A model generated the notes under the pieces. That model was given only the letters and a program-made list of their open reading frames with translations. It ran no database searches and was not told where the DNA came from. Positions 16,728-24,060 of a stretch of DNA of 44,287 nt are shown here, one piece after another; position 1 is the stretch's first letter; every line of letters starts with the position of its first letter. The position numbers and the translations under genes were made by a program. The stretch spans positions 1 to 44,287 of the forward strand of contig DAZE01000002.1 of NCBI GenBank assembly GCA_002507175.1, written 5' to 3'. The DNA comes from Euryarchaeota archaeon UBA558 (GTDB lineage Archaea; Thermoplasmatota; Poseidoniia; Poseidoniales; Thalassarchaeaceae).

Positions 16728-18800
16728 TCACGCTAGTATTGTGCCTTCTGGTAATACAGACAGCATCGTATTGAGCCCCTCGAGGTGAGTCTGAGTGGTA
16801 GTTCTGGATGCCCCATTGGAACGGAAAAGAGTCTTCAGAATTTCCGATCCGCAGGCCCCCCTTGGAGACTCATCGTCCACCTTGTGAATCGAGATGTCAT
16901 AGCACCCTGTGTAGGACCTACCGAGGGAGGTGAAGTTCTCTAGGTACATCTCGCCGCTGAGTGACAATATTGAGTTCAATATCGTGGTACGAGTCACGAC
17001 CGATAAGTTGCTGGGATTGTACATTATTGATGGAGTGGGGTATTCAGCGATAGGAGGCAAGACCAATAGCCCCTCGTCCAAGAAGCAAATTTCTGTTGTC
17101 TGTGACTCGCAGTCAAATTCTTCTCGGGAGCCATAGACAAATGCCACATCGCCATCCTCGGTCTGGAAGCAGTCAGCGATGTTGTCTGGATAAAATTCTG
17201 ATGAGTTTGGTGTACCGTTGTTCAATACGAAGAAGGAGGCAACAATGTCCTGCGTGGTAGAGCTCGGATCAAGATCCTCAGATTGAATGTGGCCTGTTTC
17301 TATGAGGTAAGCAGCCAAGAGGGCAAGTGTGCTTGTGTCATGGCCCTGAGAGCGACATATGGCCTCGTTCCTCAGGAGTTCGAAGGAGTATGAATTGGAG
17401 CTTGAATCCAAGTGGGCCCCGGCAGCCATGCTATCATTCGAAACGACTGGGTAAATTTCAAGCCTGTTTCTGTCTTGATAACTTTGGAAGGTTGCCAGTA
17501 CGGAAAGGTCGCCTAATTTCCAAGCACGCAATGAGTCTAACCCCTCAAAGTAGCCTAGATGTATGTCGCCGGAGTTCAGGTTGGCGATCAGGTCATCAAT
17601 GTCGTGGAAGAAGTTGATGCTTACATTCGTGTTTAATTTTTCTTCGAGAGACTCTCTGAGATATGCAATACTAGACACATGGTGTTCATCAAATACATGT
17701 GTAGGTAGCCCTATCTTAACCTCGTTGATGTCCAAATCCGACTGGGACTCTTCATCCGAGAAGTAACTCTGCATGCCCGGTACGTTGTACACTAAGGCGG
17801 AGTAGCCATTGAGGTGTTGGAGAGAATCTGTGGTGATGTACGTCGTGACCGTCCCCGCATCTGACGGGCCTTCAGAAGAGGGATTCTCGGGGCCAGAGGA
17901 CTCCAATGCAGCGGACAACAAAGCTAGAACTTCTTCGTCTAGTGAATCTGGATTGAATAAGACCGCATCACTGGGAGACCGCCCAAAAGTTGGCAACATC
18001 ACGTAATCTTCCGTTCCGAGGCACCAGTCTTTCCGTCCGTTATCGCCGTCAGAGCAAATCTCCTGTACTGCACTGTCAGTCAGGAAAGCGATATCGCCCT
18101 GACCCTCTGAGAGACATCTGAGGGATCCTTCGCTACCATAGTAGGTTGTGCCTGGTTGGGGCATCATCGAGTCCTCTTCGAAAAAGCCCCGAATTGTGGA
18201 TGAGAGGGAATCGACATCGTTGGGGTCTCCCATGACATTTGCATATCCCAGGCCCAACAAGAAACCCATAGGCAACAGGGCCCCGACTGAATCTGGCCAC
18301 CCTGTGAAGCAGGGCTTCCTCCCCTCGAATAGCTCGAAAGGATCTGTGTTTTGGTCTCCGTCAAGGTGAGCAGTTGCGATTGGATCTGTCGATCGGACCC
18401 ATGCGTGGGCGTTGTGGTAAGATCTGCCCTGCTGATCAACCTCTGCGGCCAGCACCTGCAGTCCATACTCTTTCCATCCCATCCACGCAGTGGCGCCATC
18501 GACCAAAGCTACGTCGATATGACCGAATCTCAATGCCTCAATCTTTGCGCCCTCAGAATCAACAGGGTAAGTACCCACGGAGAATCGCGAGGAAGAATCG
18601 AGGGTTGAGAGAAGCGAGTCATCAAAAATGCCGCTTACACTTTCCAGATTACTGTCGAGCGCAAGCACGATTGGGACCCTCTCCGCATCATTCACGTCAG
18701 CTTGATTGGAGCCGTCGAGGCATCCGTTTAAGCTTGCAGAAAGGAATAGCAAGATTGCCAAATTAATCCTAAAGTTAGCTGTAGGCAGTGGCAGGACCAT
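16728..18800 (-). CDS. Bilobal transferrin-like / PhnD-like substrate-binding lipoprotein
   Basis: This 690-residue protein has a signal peptide with lipobox LNGC (Cys27). Two type-2 periplasmic-binding-protein lobes follow (about residues 40-335 and 350-690). Lobe 1 carries several transferrin-like segments in order: DVALVDGATAW then LAAEV, GRKPCFTGW with LPMGFLLG, YYGSEGSLRCLSEGQGDIAFL, and DYVMLPTFGRSPSDAV. Lobe 2 repeats them more loosely (GDIHLGYFEG, EDGDVAFVYGS). Transferrins derive from this PBP family, as does PhnD, so ferric iron or another oxyanion-bound ligand is expected. Lying downstream of an Fea1-type gene with DtxR-like operators makes iron the best guess. No ABC permease is adjacent. 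Confidence 0.65.
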   Translation of the reverse strand: MVLPLPTANFRINLAILLFLSASLNGCLDGSNQADVNDAERVPIVLALDSNLESVSGIFDDSLLSTLDSSSRFSVGTYPVDSEGAKIEALRFGHIDVALVDGATAWMGWKEYGLQVLAAEVDQQGRSYHNAHAWVRSTDPIATAHLDGDQNTDPFELFEGRKPCFTGWPDSVGALLPMGFLLGLGYANVMGDPNDVDSLSSTIRGFFEEDSMMPQPGTTYYGSEGSLRCLSEGQGDIAFLTDSAVQEICSDGDNGRKDWCLGTEDYVMLPTFGRSPSDAVLFNPDSLDEEVLALLSAALESSGPENPSSEGPSDAGTVTTYITTDSLQHLNGYSALVYNVPGMQSYFSDEESQSDLDINEVKIGLPTHVFDEHHVSSIAYLRESLEEKLNTNVSINFFHDIDDLIANLNSGDIHLGYFEGLDSLRAWKLGDLSVLATFQSYQDRNRLEIYPVVSNDSMAAGAHLDSSSNSYSFELLRNEAICRSQGHDTSTLALLAAYLIETGHIQSEDLDPSSTTQDIVASFFVLNNGTPNSSEFYPDNIADCFQTEDGDVAFVYGSREEFDCESQTTEICFLDEGLLVLPPIAEYPTPSIMYNPSNLSVVTRTTILNSILSLSGEMYLENFTSLGRSYTGCYDISIHKVDDESPRGACGSEILKTLFRSNGASRTTTQTHLEGLNTMLSVLPEGTILA

Positions 18801-18842
18801 AGTTGTCCCAAAACATTTTGAGAGATAATGTTGTGTTGTTGA

Positions 18843-18905
18843 CGAGGGGGGCCAGGGTGGTGGATACCCTGTCTGATCGCGCTAGGAGTGGTTTTGCCCC
18901 CCTCG
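18843..18905 (-). other. Nested GC-rich stem-loop between the two iron-locus genes
   Basis: On either strand the arms CGAGGGGGGC (18843-18852) and GCCCCCCTCG (18896-18905) form a perfect 10-bp stem. A second perfect 6-bp hairpin lies inside it (CAGGGT 18853-18858 with ACCCTG 18866-18871). The element lies 3' of the Fea1-like stop and 5' of the transferrin-like start, in the direction of transcription. It could be an intercistronic processing or attenuation structure that sets different levels for the two genes, or a terminator for the first. A T-rich tract follows only loosely. Confidence 0.5.
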
Positions 18906-18927
18906 CCAACTTTTGTGTTCAATATTC

Positions 18928-20202
18928 TCAAACTAGCTGTCCGATGTCATCAGATGTGATGCCCAAAGCATCCCAAGCCGGTTGCAAGTACATTCGTACA
19001 TGTGCCTCATAATCGGCCGTCGAGTCACCATCATTCTTCAGATCGAAGATTTCGACGATTTTCGAGGCCCCGTAATCAGCGTAGTATCCTGGCATGTTGC
19101 TGCCTGGGAATGTTGAGGCGAATCCATTGCATATCTCCTCAGTTGTCCCCTCCGCGTAGACCATGTGCACGACAGTGTTGTAGCATACCATTGTACCCTG
19201 ATAGTCCGTCCAAGCGAAGGCATCACAGGTGGAAGCAGCGCTAGCTCCTATGTACGCCATGCCATGTGTCTGATTGTTGTAGCAAGCGTCTGTGTGATCG
19301 GCGACGTAGGCCTCAATGACCCTAAAGAAGGCATGTCCCTCTGCTTGGTGCTTGTCATAGTCGGCTTTATCGTTTGCTGCAAGATCGTCAGTCATCTTAG
19401 ATGCATACCTGACCGATGCTTGGGAGTAAACGATTACAACGTTCTTCAGGACCTCGTCTCTTGCAGCTACGAGTGCGTCCATATTCTCATTCTGCATTGC
19501 GGTTAGTCCATCATTCATGGCAGTTAGTGTTGCAACATTAGCCTGTGCGGTGCCGCTAGCATCGGTTGTTCCGAAGTTGCCAGCCCTCTTGTCTGCTGTG
19601 GCATATGGCCCACAACCGTCGAAGTCAGCGCCTTCATCATCAGGTCCGTGGTAGAAAGCCCACCCTTCGTCCCATGCGTGTTGGGCATCGTCTGGGCCCC
19701 AGTTGCCTGCTTCGGCCTTGATGATCGCTGCATTGAGCTCATGTATGGCATATGCAGTCATCACACCGTTCTGGATACCCTTCTCTACAGCTTGGTCTCT
19801 AACAGTGTCGGATTCCCCAGCGAACGGACCAGTGCCGTCGATTGCCGCGCTCACGAAGTCATTCCAGGAGCCGTCAGCCCCGTAGTATCCGTCATAGGCG
19901 TGGTTCTTGCCTGCGGCATCTGCGAATCCCATCAGAGTTCTGTAGCTGCCATCTGACTTCTCGGCGTATTCGCCATCTTCGTAGATGGTTTTGACTCCGT
20001 CCCAGTCATAGGCGCCCGATAGATCCTTGATGTCGCAGACATCTCCCATCAGCATTCTGTGGTTATCGACATTGGAGGCGTAGGTGTACCCTCCATCCTC
20101 ACCGTCAAGGTCCACATCGCTCTCATCTCCGCCGAGGCAACCTGCCATTGCGGAGGCAATCATTAGTATCGTCAAGATTAGACTCTTAGTGCTCGTATTC
20201 AT
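18928..20202 (-). CDS. Fea1-like (low-iron-inducible) secreted lipoprotein
   Basis: This 424-residue protein has lipobox MAGC (Cys21), then a helical domain matching the low-iron-inducible periplasmic protein family (Fea1, PF07692). Recognisable blocks are DWDGVKTIYEDG, GYYGADGSWNDFVSAAIDG, GVMTAYAIHELNAAIIKAE, HAWDEGWAFYHG, CGPYATADKRAGNFGT and AEGHAFFRVIEAYVADH. Fea1 proteins assist iron assimilation in green algae and occur in marine microbes. Conserved Glu, His and Asp in the EGWAFYHG region are candidate metal ligands. Cys pairs in the last third suggest disulfides and an extracellular location. Two DtxR-type palindromes lie directly upstream, so it is probably induced by iron limitation and is the first gene of the locus. 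Confidence 0.8.
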   Translation of the reverse strand: MNTSTKSLILTILMIASAMAGCLGGDESDVDLDGEDGGYTYASNVDNHRMLMGDVCDIKDLSGAYDWDGVKTIYEDGEYAEKSDGSYRTLMGFADAAGKNHAYDGYYGADGSWNDFVSAAIDGTGPFAGESDTVRDQAVEKGIQNGVMTAYAIHELNAAIIKAEAGNWGPDDAQHAWDEGWAFYHGPDDEGADFDGCGPYATADKRAGNFGTTDASGTAQANVATLTAMNDGLTAMQNENMDALVAARDEVLKNVVIVYSQASVRYASKMTDDLAANDKADYDKHQAEGHAFFRVIEAYVADHTDACYNNQTHGMAYIGASAASTCDAFAWTDYQGTMVCYNTVVHMVYAEGTTEEICNGFASTFPGSNMPGYYADYGASKIVEIFDLKNDGDSTADYEAHVRMYLQPAWDALGITSDDIGQLV

Positions 20203-20218
20203 TTTAGGTCAACCTAAA
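20203..20218 (-). promoter_or_regulatory. DtxR/IdeR-type operator, start-proximal
   Basis: TTTAGGTCAACCTAAA is a perfect 7-2-7 inverted repeat abutting the ATG of the Fea1-like gene at 20202. It matches the TTAGG...CCTAA core of metal-dependent DtxR/IdeR/MntR operators. Bound repressor would cover the transcription start of a leaderless or short-leader mRNA. Confidence 0.65.
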
Positions 20219-20247
20219 CAAGCCGACTATTAGTCTGTTTATGAATT

Positions 20248-20263
20248 TTTAGGGAAACCTAAA
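20248..20263 (-). promoter_or_regulatory. DtxR/IdeR-type operator, distal copy
   Basis: TTTAGGGAAACCTAAA has the same 16-base layout with one arm mismatch. Its centre is 45 bases upstream of the first operator. The two sites bracket the likely TATA region, near CATAAAC on the minus strand at 20238-20244. Confidence 0.6.
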
Positions 20264-20366
20264 TTTCTATTATCAAGCAAATTTCAACGCAGAACCTCAA
20301 AAATGGGTAGATGAAAATAAGTGATTGCGAAAAACACCGGGGACAAATTACCACAGAGCAAACCCA

Positions 20367-20639
20367 ATGATTCTGGGTCAGACTAATGATGGTCCATCGA
20401 CACCACCGTGCATGGATCAAGAGACCTCCCCGATAACAATACAAAACGATCTTCAATTACTCCTGTTCATGAGGCTCTGGACATCCAGGGGGGAATTGGC
20501 ACTCTCAACAGTCAGGGATTTCGTCAACAAGAGCGCCAGCCGTAAGATCGAGCTCCCCGACATTCCAAACCGAAATCTGAAATCAGAACTCTCTGAGATG
20601 AAGGACAATCTTGCTATCCTGCTGCGAAGGCTGGAGTGA
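20367..20639 (+). CDS. Hypothetical small cytosolic protein
   Basis: The protein has 90 residues from the ATG at 20367, or 75 from an internal ATG at 20412 (MDQETSPITIQND), which may be the true start. The second half is helical with regular Leu spacing (LQLLLFMRLWTSRGELAL, LSEMKDNLAILLRRLE). No family is recognised. It is divergent from the iron locus and convergent with the SMR transporter, ending 14 bases from it. Confidence 0.4.
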   Translation: MILGQTNDGPSTPPCMDQETSPITIQNDLQLLLFMRLWTSRGELALSTVRDFVNKSASRKIELPDIPNRNLKSELSEMKDNLAILLRRLE

Positions 20640-20653
20640 GTGCGTATTCCTGA

Positions 20654-20986
20654 TTAATCAACTGGAACCTCGCTGAAAAGCCTCATTATAACGATCCCAA
20701 CGACAACGAACCCCATTCCAACAATAGCACTCAGATCAGGACGTTGGTTGTAGATCAAGTATGACAAAACCGCGATTGAGACGATGCCGACACCCGACCA
20801 AACAGCGTACGCAATACCAATCGGAATCTCCTCGAGGCAAAGGGAAAGGAAATAGAACGCAGACATATATCCGATCATAACTACTGCTGATGGCAGGGGG
20901 TTGCTGAACCCTTCAGCGGGTTTCAGCGATGCGGTGGCAATTACTTCACAGACGATCGCTGCCATTAGGTAAGCCCATGCGCCCAT
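20654..20986 (-). CDS. Small multidrug resistance (SMR/EmrE-family) transporter
   Basis: This 110-residue protein has four transmembrane helices, the normal SMR size. The helix-1 glutamate essential for proton/drug exchange is present in AIVCEVIATASLK. The helix-3 signature is seen in GIAYAVWSGVGIVSI. It would export cationic amphiphiles or guanidinium-like compounds as a dimer. ATG 20986 gives the standard N-terminus; the frame is open to 21010. It is divergent from the glutamine synthetase gene across a 231-base AT-rich region. Confidence 0.85.
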   Translation of the reverse strand: MGAWAYLMAAIVCEVIATASLKPAEGFSNPLPSAVVMIGYMSAFYFLSLCLEEIPIGIAYAVWSGVGIVSIAVLSYLIYNQRPDLSAIVGMGFVVVGIVIMRLFSEVPVD

Positions 20987-21077
20987 GGAAGTGCAGCTGT
21001 GACATTGCATTTAGTTGAGATGTGTGGCGCTAACCCCTCCCTAGGTTTAGTATGTCTAACTTCTGTCCAAGGAGGCC

Positions 21078-21156
21078 ATTGATTATTTTTTGATTATTTA
21101 ATCAATAAAAATATTCAAAATATTATTTTTAGTAATGGAAATTATACAATTGATTA
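21078..21156 (+). promoter_or_regulatory. TTGATTA repeat cluster upstream of glutamine synthetase
   Basis: TTGATTA occurs at 21079-21085, 21090-21096 and 21150-21156. The second copy forms a perfect inverted repeat with TAATCAA (21099-21105), making the 7-2-7 palindrome at 21090-21105. The cluster lies 60-140 bases before the glutamine synthetase ATG, ahead of a likely TATA region at about 21160-21175. It also lies between divergent genes, so it could control either. A nitrogen- or amino-acid-responsive regulator is a guess. Confidence 0.45.
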
Positions 21157-21217
21157 AATATTATATTTTTATTTGTCAAAATAAACATAATAAGCCGAAC
21201 TTAACTTAGGTATTGAC

Positions 21218-22228
21218 ATGACAACCAAGTCCAAACTGGAGTACATTTGGCTGGATGGTTTCGAACCCACCCAGAGCCTCAGAAGCAAGACAATGATCAG
21301 AAGTAATTTCGGAGGGACCGTCGATGAGTGCCCAATGTGGTCCTTTGACGGCTCATCCACACTACAAGCTGAGGGTGGAGACTCTGATTGCCTGCTCAAG
21401 CCAGTTTTCATATGCCCAGATCCAGACAGGCACAATGGTTACCTCGTGATGTGCGAGGTGCTAAACGCAGATGGAACTCCACACGCGACCAACGGCAGAG
21501 CCACCATTGAGGAAGACGACGACGACTTCTGGTTTGGATACGAACAGGAGTACTTCCTGTGGGAACCAGAGACAAACCTCCCACTCGGGTTCCCGCGCGA
21601 CCAAACCCCCCAGGGGCAGTTCTACTGTTCCGTTGGAGGCAAGAATGCCTTTGGAAGAGACATAATCGAGGCACATCTCGACATGTGCTTGGATGCGGGG
21701 TTGAACGTGGAGGGCATTAACGCCGAGGTGGCTGTGGGCCAATGGGAGTATCAGATTTTTGCGAAGGGAGCCAAGGAGGCCGGCGACCAGATCTGGGTCT
21801 CTAGGTACCTAGCGGAGAGGAACGCCGAGAAGTACGGGCTCTCCATTGAGTGGCACCCTAAGCCACTCGGTGCCACTGACTGGAATGGATCCGGAATGCA
21901 TGTCAATTTCAGCGACGGGAAGATGCGAGACGAGGGTGGCGAGAAATTGATGAGTCAGATTTGCGAGGCCTTCGGAAAGAATATCGAAGCCCACATAGAC
22001 GTCTATGGGGCTCACAACGAACAGAGGCTGACGGGCCTGCATGAGACCCAGTCCATCCACGAGTTCTCATATGGGGTGTCTGACCGTGGTGCATCGATAA
22101 GGATTCCAATTGGTACTATTGAGGATGGCTGGAAGGGCCGCCTTGAGGATAGAAGACCAGCATCCAACGGTGACCCCTACAAGATTGGGGCTGCAGTCAT
22201 CAAGACTACGAAGTCTTCGTACGCCTGA
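21218..22228 (+). CDS. glnA: Glutamine synthetase, type II (eukaryotic-type GSII)
   Basis: This 336-residue enzyme has GSII length (about 350), not that of the about 450-residue GSI usual in archaea. It starts KLEYIWLDG and has SFDGSSTLQAEGGDSDCLL, FGYEQEYFLW with metal-binding Glu residues, GQFYCSVGG, VGQWEYQI, a DWNGSGMHVNFS ATP/glutamate loop and RGASIRIP near the end. It makes glutamine from glutamate, ammonia and ATP. GSII lacks the adenylylation-controlled tyrosine of GSI-beta, so control is likely transcriptional through the AT-rich repeats upstream. The gene was probably acquired from bacteria or a eukaryote-related lineage (inference). Confidence 0.92.
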   Translation: MTTKSKLEYIWLDGFEPTQSLRSKTMIRSNFGGTVDECPMWSFDGSSTLQAEGGDSDCLLKPVFICPDPDRHNGYLVMCEVLNADGTPHATNGRATIEEDDDDFWFGYEQEYFLWEPETNLPLGFPRDQTPQGQFYCSVGGKNAFGRDIIEAHLDMCLDAGLNVEGINAEVAVGQWEYQIFAKGAKEAGDQIWVSRYLAERNAEKYGLSIEWHPKPLGATDWNGSGMHVNFSDGKMRDEGGEKLMSQICEAFGKNIEAHIDVYGAHNEQRLTGLHETQSIHEFSYGVSDRGASIRIPIGTIEDGWKGRLEDRRPASNGDPYKIGAAVIKTTKSSYA

Positions 22229-22238
22229 TGCAAACAGT

Positions 22239-22745
22239 TCAGATCATTGAAATAAATGCCTGAAAAACCTCTAGGAAAGAGGATGAAAAAACCCCCTCTT
22301 TTTCTTGGATGAGACGATCGACCTCCTTGAGTTTGAACCATTGCAACTCTGTGACTTCACAGGGGTCAAACACAAATGGGCCATTTGCATTCACCATATA
22401 CGTCCAAGTGAACTCATTACCAGTTTCTTCAATGGCATCGATCTTGAAGAGTTTGGTGGGAACGGAATCTAGCTCTAGGCCTATCTCCTCCTTGGCCTCT
22501 CGGACCACACAGTCATCGTAAGTCTCTCCCGAGTCAAGGTGCCCTGCAACAGAGGAGCACCATTTCCCTGGAGCCTCATCCTTTTTCATCGACCTTTTCT
22601 GCATCAACAACTCCCCCGAACCATTGAACACCAATAGATGGATGGACCTGTGCAGAAGACCCCTTTGATGAACATCGGACCTTCTTGATCTGCCAACCAC
22701 ATTGTCATACTCGTCTACAACATCGAGAAATTCATCTACGATCAT
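22239..22745 (-). CDS. Nudix hydrolase (IDI/YfcD-like)
   Basis: This 168-residue protein has a full Nudix box, GHLDSGETYDDCVVREAKEEIGLEL, with the expected Gly, Glu and REAKEEIG residues. It starts EFLDVVDEYDNVVGR, as in the IDI1/YfcD group. IDI1 enzymes have a Cys-containing TNTCCSHP loop; here the equivalent reads KWCSSVAGHLD, so isopentenyl-diphosphate isomerase activity is less likely than a pyrophosphohydrolase. ATG 22745 lies 2 bases after the stop of the D-amino acid oxidase gene, so the pair is an operon. Confidence 0.8.
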   Translation of the reverse strand: MIVDEFLDVVDEYDNVVGRSRRSDVHQRGLLHRSIHLLVFNGSGELLMQKRSMKKDEAPGKWCSSVAGHLDSGETYDDCVVREAKEEIGLELDSVPTKLFKIDAIEETGNEFTWTYMVNANGPFVFDPCEVTELQWFKLKEVDRLIQEKEGVFSSSFLEVFQAFISMI

Positions 22746-22747
22746 GG

Positions 22748-23692
22748 CTACTTCAACCTCGAAACAAGGGCCACCACCTCGTCGGCGCATCCCCAAGACA
22801 GGGTGACTCCTGCCCCTCCATGCCCATAATTATGAATCACCATCCTGTCGCTGGATCTATCGGCTTCAAGTCGAACCTCACTTCGAGAAGGCCTCAATCC
22901 CACGGCCTTGCCAACTATTTTGCTCCTGTCGAGTTCGGGCCAAAGCATTGAGCACTTCTCGAGTATCTCTTTCGTGTCGCTTTCCCTAACTTCGCCATGC
23001 CAATCACCCTTCTGAGCAGTACCTCCAAGAACGGTGACGTCTCTTCTTGGTATGGTGTAAATCAGGTTCTCTGGCCGCTGGTCAAATCTTCCGAAGCCTG
23101 GGTCCTGTTCAATGTAGATTATTTGACCCCTGACTGGGACAACTTCCTCATCATTACAAAGCTCTCTGGCCCCCAAGCCCGTGCAATTGACGACTAATTC
23201 GCCCTCGACGTCTGACAAACTCGAAATGAAACTCTCTCGGAAATCGCCACCAAGTACCAGAAACCTCTCCATTAGCCATTGAAGATAGTGTGCCATTTCT
23301 ATCACCGGCGCCTCTATCTCCCAACCAGATTTGTAGCCTTCAATTACCTCAACTTGGTTGAGGACCCTGAAGTGTGATATTCCATCGCTCCATTTTGGTG
23401 GGGCACATGGCTCGAGAAGGTATTCTATCCCCCTCCTCATGGTGATGAAATCTAATTGAAACTCGCGCTTGAGCCTCAACAACTCATTGTACGTTTCAAT
23501 CGACCACCTTGTTGTTTTCTCGACTGGCTCCGCTAAGAAAGGGTACCACCAAGCCGCAGCAATATCCGAGACGGTGTTGGGACTGACATCCCTGGACACA
23601 ATTCGTGTAGGGTAACCTGACTCAAGCAACCTAATTCCACAGCTAAGCCCCACAACTCCTGCCCCGACCACAGTGCAATTCTGGAGGCTCAC
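22748..23692 (-). CDS. FAD-dependent D-amino acid oxidase
   Basis: This 314-residue protein opens with a dinucleotide-binding loop, CTVVGAGVVGLSCGIRLLE. It continues with the DAAO-type AAWWYPF, a VVNCTGLGAREL strand before the substrate domain, VPVRGQI, and the C-terminal signature HNYGHGGAGVTLSWG. It should oxidise D-amino acids to 2-oxo acids with ammonia and H2O2. Such activity suits recycling of bacterial cell-wall D-amino acids, with released ammonia feeding the nearby glutamine synthetase; that link is inference. It is cytosolic and heads a two-gene operon with the Nudix gene. Confidence 0.88.
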   Translation of the reverse strand: MSLQNCTVVGAGVVGLSCGIRLLESGYPTRIVSRDVSPNTVSDIAAAWWYPFLAEPVEKTTRWSIETYNELLRLKREFQLDFITMRRGIEYLLEPCAPPKWSDGISHFRVLNQVEVIEGYKSGWEIEAPVIEMAHYLQWLMERFLVLGGDFRESFISSLSDVEGELVVNCTGLGARELCNDEEVVPVRGQIIYIEQDPGFGRFDQRPENLIYTIPRRDVTVLGGTAQKGDWHGEVRESDTKEILEKCSMLWPELDRSKIVGKAVGLRPSRSEVRLEADRSSDRMVIHNYGHGGAGVTLSWGCADEVVALVSRLK

Positions 23693-23761
23693 TTTGTGAG
23701 GTAACCGTCATTCAGGCAAGATTCTTTCTATTAGCCACTCCTCGTGGGTTACGAGCGTAGT

Positions 23762-23947
23762 ATGCCGAAGGTGAAGAAACCGAAGGGCGGATGGTTTATT
23801 CCCAAAAAGAAGAAGATTAGGAGGGGGCCGAAGGTCAAGCCCTCAGAAAAGGGACTACCTCCGTGCCCGTCCTGCGGGCAGTGGTCAATGCAAAAAGATA
23901 CAATCAGGAATGAGATGTTTTGCGGCGCATGCGGTACAATCTCCTAG
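23762..23947 (+). CDS. Small basic zinc-ribbon protein
   Basis: This 61-residue protein has a Lys/Arg/Pro-rich N-terminal half (PKKKKIRRGPKVKP). A zinc ribbon follows with knuckles CPSCG and CGACG about 20 residues apart. It could bind rRNA or DNA, as do many short archaeal zinc-ribbon proteins. ATG 23762 is chosen over 23744 because MPKVKKPKGG is a natural start. Function is not known. Confidence 0.6.
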   Translation: MPKVKKPKGGWFIPKKKKIRRGPKVKPSEKGLPPCPSCGQWSMQKDTIRNEMFCGACGTIS

Positions 23948-24060
23948 CCCGGCAATTCCAATATAGGTGGCCTCTTCCAAACAATCGTCGCAGTGATGAG
24001 GATACCAGCCAGGCCGTTTGGGCCCTGAGTGATGGGCGCTCTGAGCGACGAGGTGATGAA

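Noticed and set aside
16728..18800. Plain phosphonate-binding protein (PhnD) assignment
   Set aside because: PhnD is related, but the CFTG...LPMGFL, YYGSEGSLRCL and GDIAF segments and the bilobal form fit transferrin-like proteins better; no phn genes are nearby.
22239..22745. Isopentenyl-diphosphate isomerase assignment
   Set aside because: The N-terminus fits IDI/YfcD, but the Cys loop diagnostic of IDI1 is absent, so only a general Nudix call is made.
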